Assembly: GCF_937127095.1 (NCBI RefSeq)
Contig: NZ_CAKZLP010000060.1
Location: 1 to 64,000 of the forward strand
From: an uncultured Amphritea sp.
GTDB taxonomy: Bacteria; Pseudomonadota; Gammaproteobacteria; Pseudomonadales; Balneatricaceae
DNA length: 64,000 bases
Direction of reading: 5' to 3'
In this document: in pieces, positions 63,212 to 64,000 of the stretch
Layout: every line of letters starts with the position of its first letter
Position numbering within the stretch: position 1 is the stretch's first letter
Program-made: the position numbers and the translations under genes
The notes under the pieces: model-generated
What the model was told of the DNA's origin: nothing
Database searches by the model: none
The model's input: only the letters and a program-made list of their open reading frames with translations

Positions 63212-63535
63212 TTACCACAGTTCTTCCGGTGCCAGCAGCGCGGTAACCGGCTCGCCGGCAATCAGGTGCTGCTCAACAATCCGGCTGACATCCTCAGGTT
63301 TAACCCGGATATACAGGTGCGATCCTGGATAGACCAGCACATTAGGGCCGCAATCACAGGGTCCCAGACAACCGGTTGCCGTCACCGCCACTTTGGTGAA
63401 CAGATTCCGTTTTGCTACCTCTTCTGAGAGCATCTGGGTAATCTGTGCAGCACCTGACGCGCCGCAACTGCCCCGGGGGTGTCCCTCGGGCCGTGTCTGG
63501 TTACAGACAAACACATGAATCTCTGGTTTTGGCAT
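63212..63535 (-). CDS. Thioredoxin-like 2Fe-2S ferredoxin
   Basis: 107 residues. The four cluster cysteines are seen as VCNQTRPEGHPRGSC near the N-terminus and TGCLGPCDCGP in the middle, the pattern of the thioredoxin-fold ferredoxins found in nif clusters. Likely an electron carrier or a redox protection protein for nitrogenase. ATG with GGAGTGGTGTC upstream. Confidence 0.85.
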   Translation of the reverse strand: MPKPEIHVFVCNQTRPEGHPRGSCGASGAAQITQMLSEEVAKRNLFTKVAVTATGCLGPCDCGPNVLVYPGSHLYIRVKPEDVSRIVEQHLIAGEPVTALLAPEELW

Positions 63536-63570
63536 GACACCACTCCTGTTTTAGTGAACCACTGACTCAA

Positions 63571-63609
63571 ACACTCTGATCAAACACTCTGATCAAACGC
63601 TCGGATCAG
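63571..63609. repeat. Three tandem 13-bp repeats (CAAACACTCTGAT type)
   Basis: Two exact units and one with two changes; the third runs into the fdxB stop codon at 63606. Confidence 0.8.
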
Positions 63610-63908
63610 GCCGCTGCAGCCTCATGACTGTGACATTTTTTAGGACACACACGCAGACATGACATGCAACCAATGCAATCATCCGCATCCGCGATGGACA
63701 TCACTTTCATCTCGTCATCATCATCCCAATCGTCATCATCATCTTCAGCCAGCGCTTCAGAACGTTCCACCAGTTCAAAGACATCCCGGGGGCATACCTT
63801 ATAACAACGGCCACAGCCAATGCAGGTTGCCTGGTTGATCTCGGTAATAAAATTGGGCGTCCATTCGCTCCCTCCCCGGGTGCGGCCCTTGATAAGATCT
63901 GCTGACAT
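63606..63908 (-). CDS. fdxB: nif-specific ferredoxin III (FdxB)
   Basis: 100 residues from MSADLIKG (ATG 63908, AGGAGAGAAGGG upstream; the track's TTG start is inside that ribosome site). Two 4Fe-4S motifs: CIGCGRCYKVCP and CIGCMSCLRVCP. Between them lies an acidic insert EDDDDDWDDDDE, longer and more acidic than I expect. It should donate electrons in nitrogenase metabolism. First gene of this run within the window; its promoter is beyond the 13-bp repeats or outside the window. Confidence 0.92.
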   Translation of the reverse strand: MSADLIKGRTRGGSEWTPNFITEINQATCIGCGRCYKVCPRDVFELVERSEALAEDDDDDWDDDDEMKVMSIADADDCIGCMSCLRVCPKKCHSHEAAAA

Positions 63909-63937
63909 CCCTTCTCTCCTCAAAATTAAAAGCGCCT

Positions 63938-63989
63938 ATTAAACGTGCTTATTAAACGTGCTTATTAAACGTGCTCATTAAATGTGCTT
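63938..63989. repeat. Four tandem 13-bp repeats (ATTAAACGTGCTT type)
   Basis: Two exact units, then two with one change each, directly upstream of fdxB. Confidence 0.8.
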
Positions 63990-64000
63990 ATTGCTGCACA

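Overview
The window looks like a chromosome segment of a marine, nitrogen-fixing gammaproteobacterium of the Oceanospirillales type. This is inferred from gene content, gene order and protein style (gltX next to tRNA-Ala, an MASE1/CHASE/GGDEF protein, a nas cluster, an Azotobacter/Pseudomonas-like nif segment). I cannot name a genus. No CRISPR array, rRNA or insertion sequence was seen.

Layout. (1) 1-18103 is a genomic island on the minus strand. A P4-type integrase sits just inside the 3' end of a tRNA-Ala(GGC) gene. The cargo is a complete BREX type I-like operon in the order brxE, brxA, brxB, brxC, pglX, pglZ, brxL. Two further genes follow brxL closely: a large helical protein whose C-terminus resembles the GrpE head domain, and an Hsp70/actin-fold ATPase whose frame breaks at the window edge. 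The island is visibly more AT-rich than the rest. (2) 18104-20032 is backbone: REP-like palindromes and gltX. (3) 20033-31236 is an assimilatory nitrate locus: an ABC nitrate transporter, then NADH-dependent reductase subunit, nirB, nirD and nasA. Each of the two transcription units has a sigma-54 (GG-N10-GC) promoter candidate followed by a strong intrinsic terminator in the leader, just before the first gene. This suggests NtrC-type activation combined with NasT/NasR-type antitermination. (4) 31233-36149 holds dgkA, a methyltransferase, a small coiled-coil protein between 12-bp repeats, an aromatic-ring monooxygenase and a LuxR-type regulator. (5) 36392-39485 is a small AT-rich accessory locus of two divergent units: zinc-ribbon protein, B12-type radical SAM enzyme and dTMP-kinase-like protein on one side, and two unknown small proteins on the other. 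(6) 39767-51791 is metabolic backbone: dusA, transaldolase, a glutarate-degradation set (semialdehyde dehydrogenase, CoA-transferase, glutaryl-CoA dehydrogenase), ybaN, metE and several small enzymes. (7) 51938-54139 is a diguanylate cyclase. (8) 54250-64000 is a nitrogen-fixation region: fdxB, a 2Fe-2S ferredoxin, two unknown proteins, iscA-nifU-nifS, nifX, a NifB-C-terminal-like protein, a hemerythrin and an unknown gene with a textbook NifA/sigma-54 control region. An amidoligase/peptidase C26 pair lies among them.

How it works together: the nas genes import nitrate and reduce it to ammonium, while the nif segment supplies Fe-S clusters, cofactor handling and electrons to nitrogenase, whose structural genes are not in the window. 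Both regions carry sigma-54 signals. A recurring oddity is short direct repeats (12, 13 or 15 bp) in many intergenic gaps, each with its own sequence.

The best candidates for undescribed biology are the chaperone-like pair attached to BREX, the radical SAM/kinase/zinc-ribbon locus, and the NifA-controlled unknown gene at 55998.
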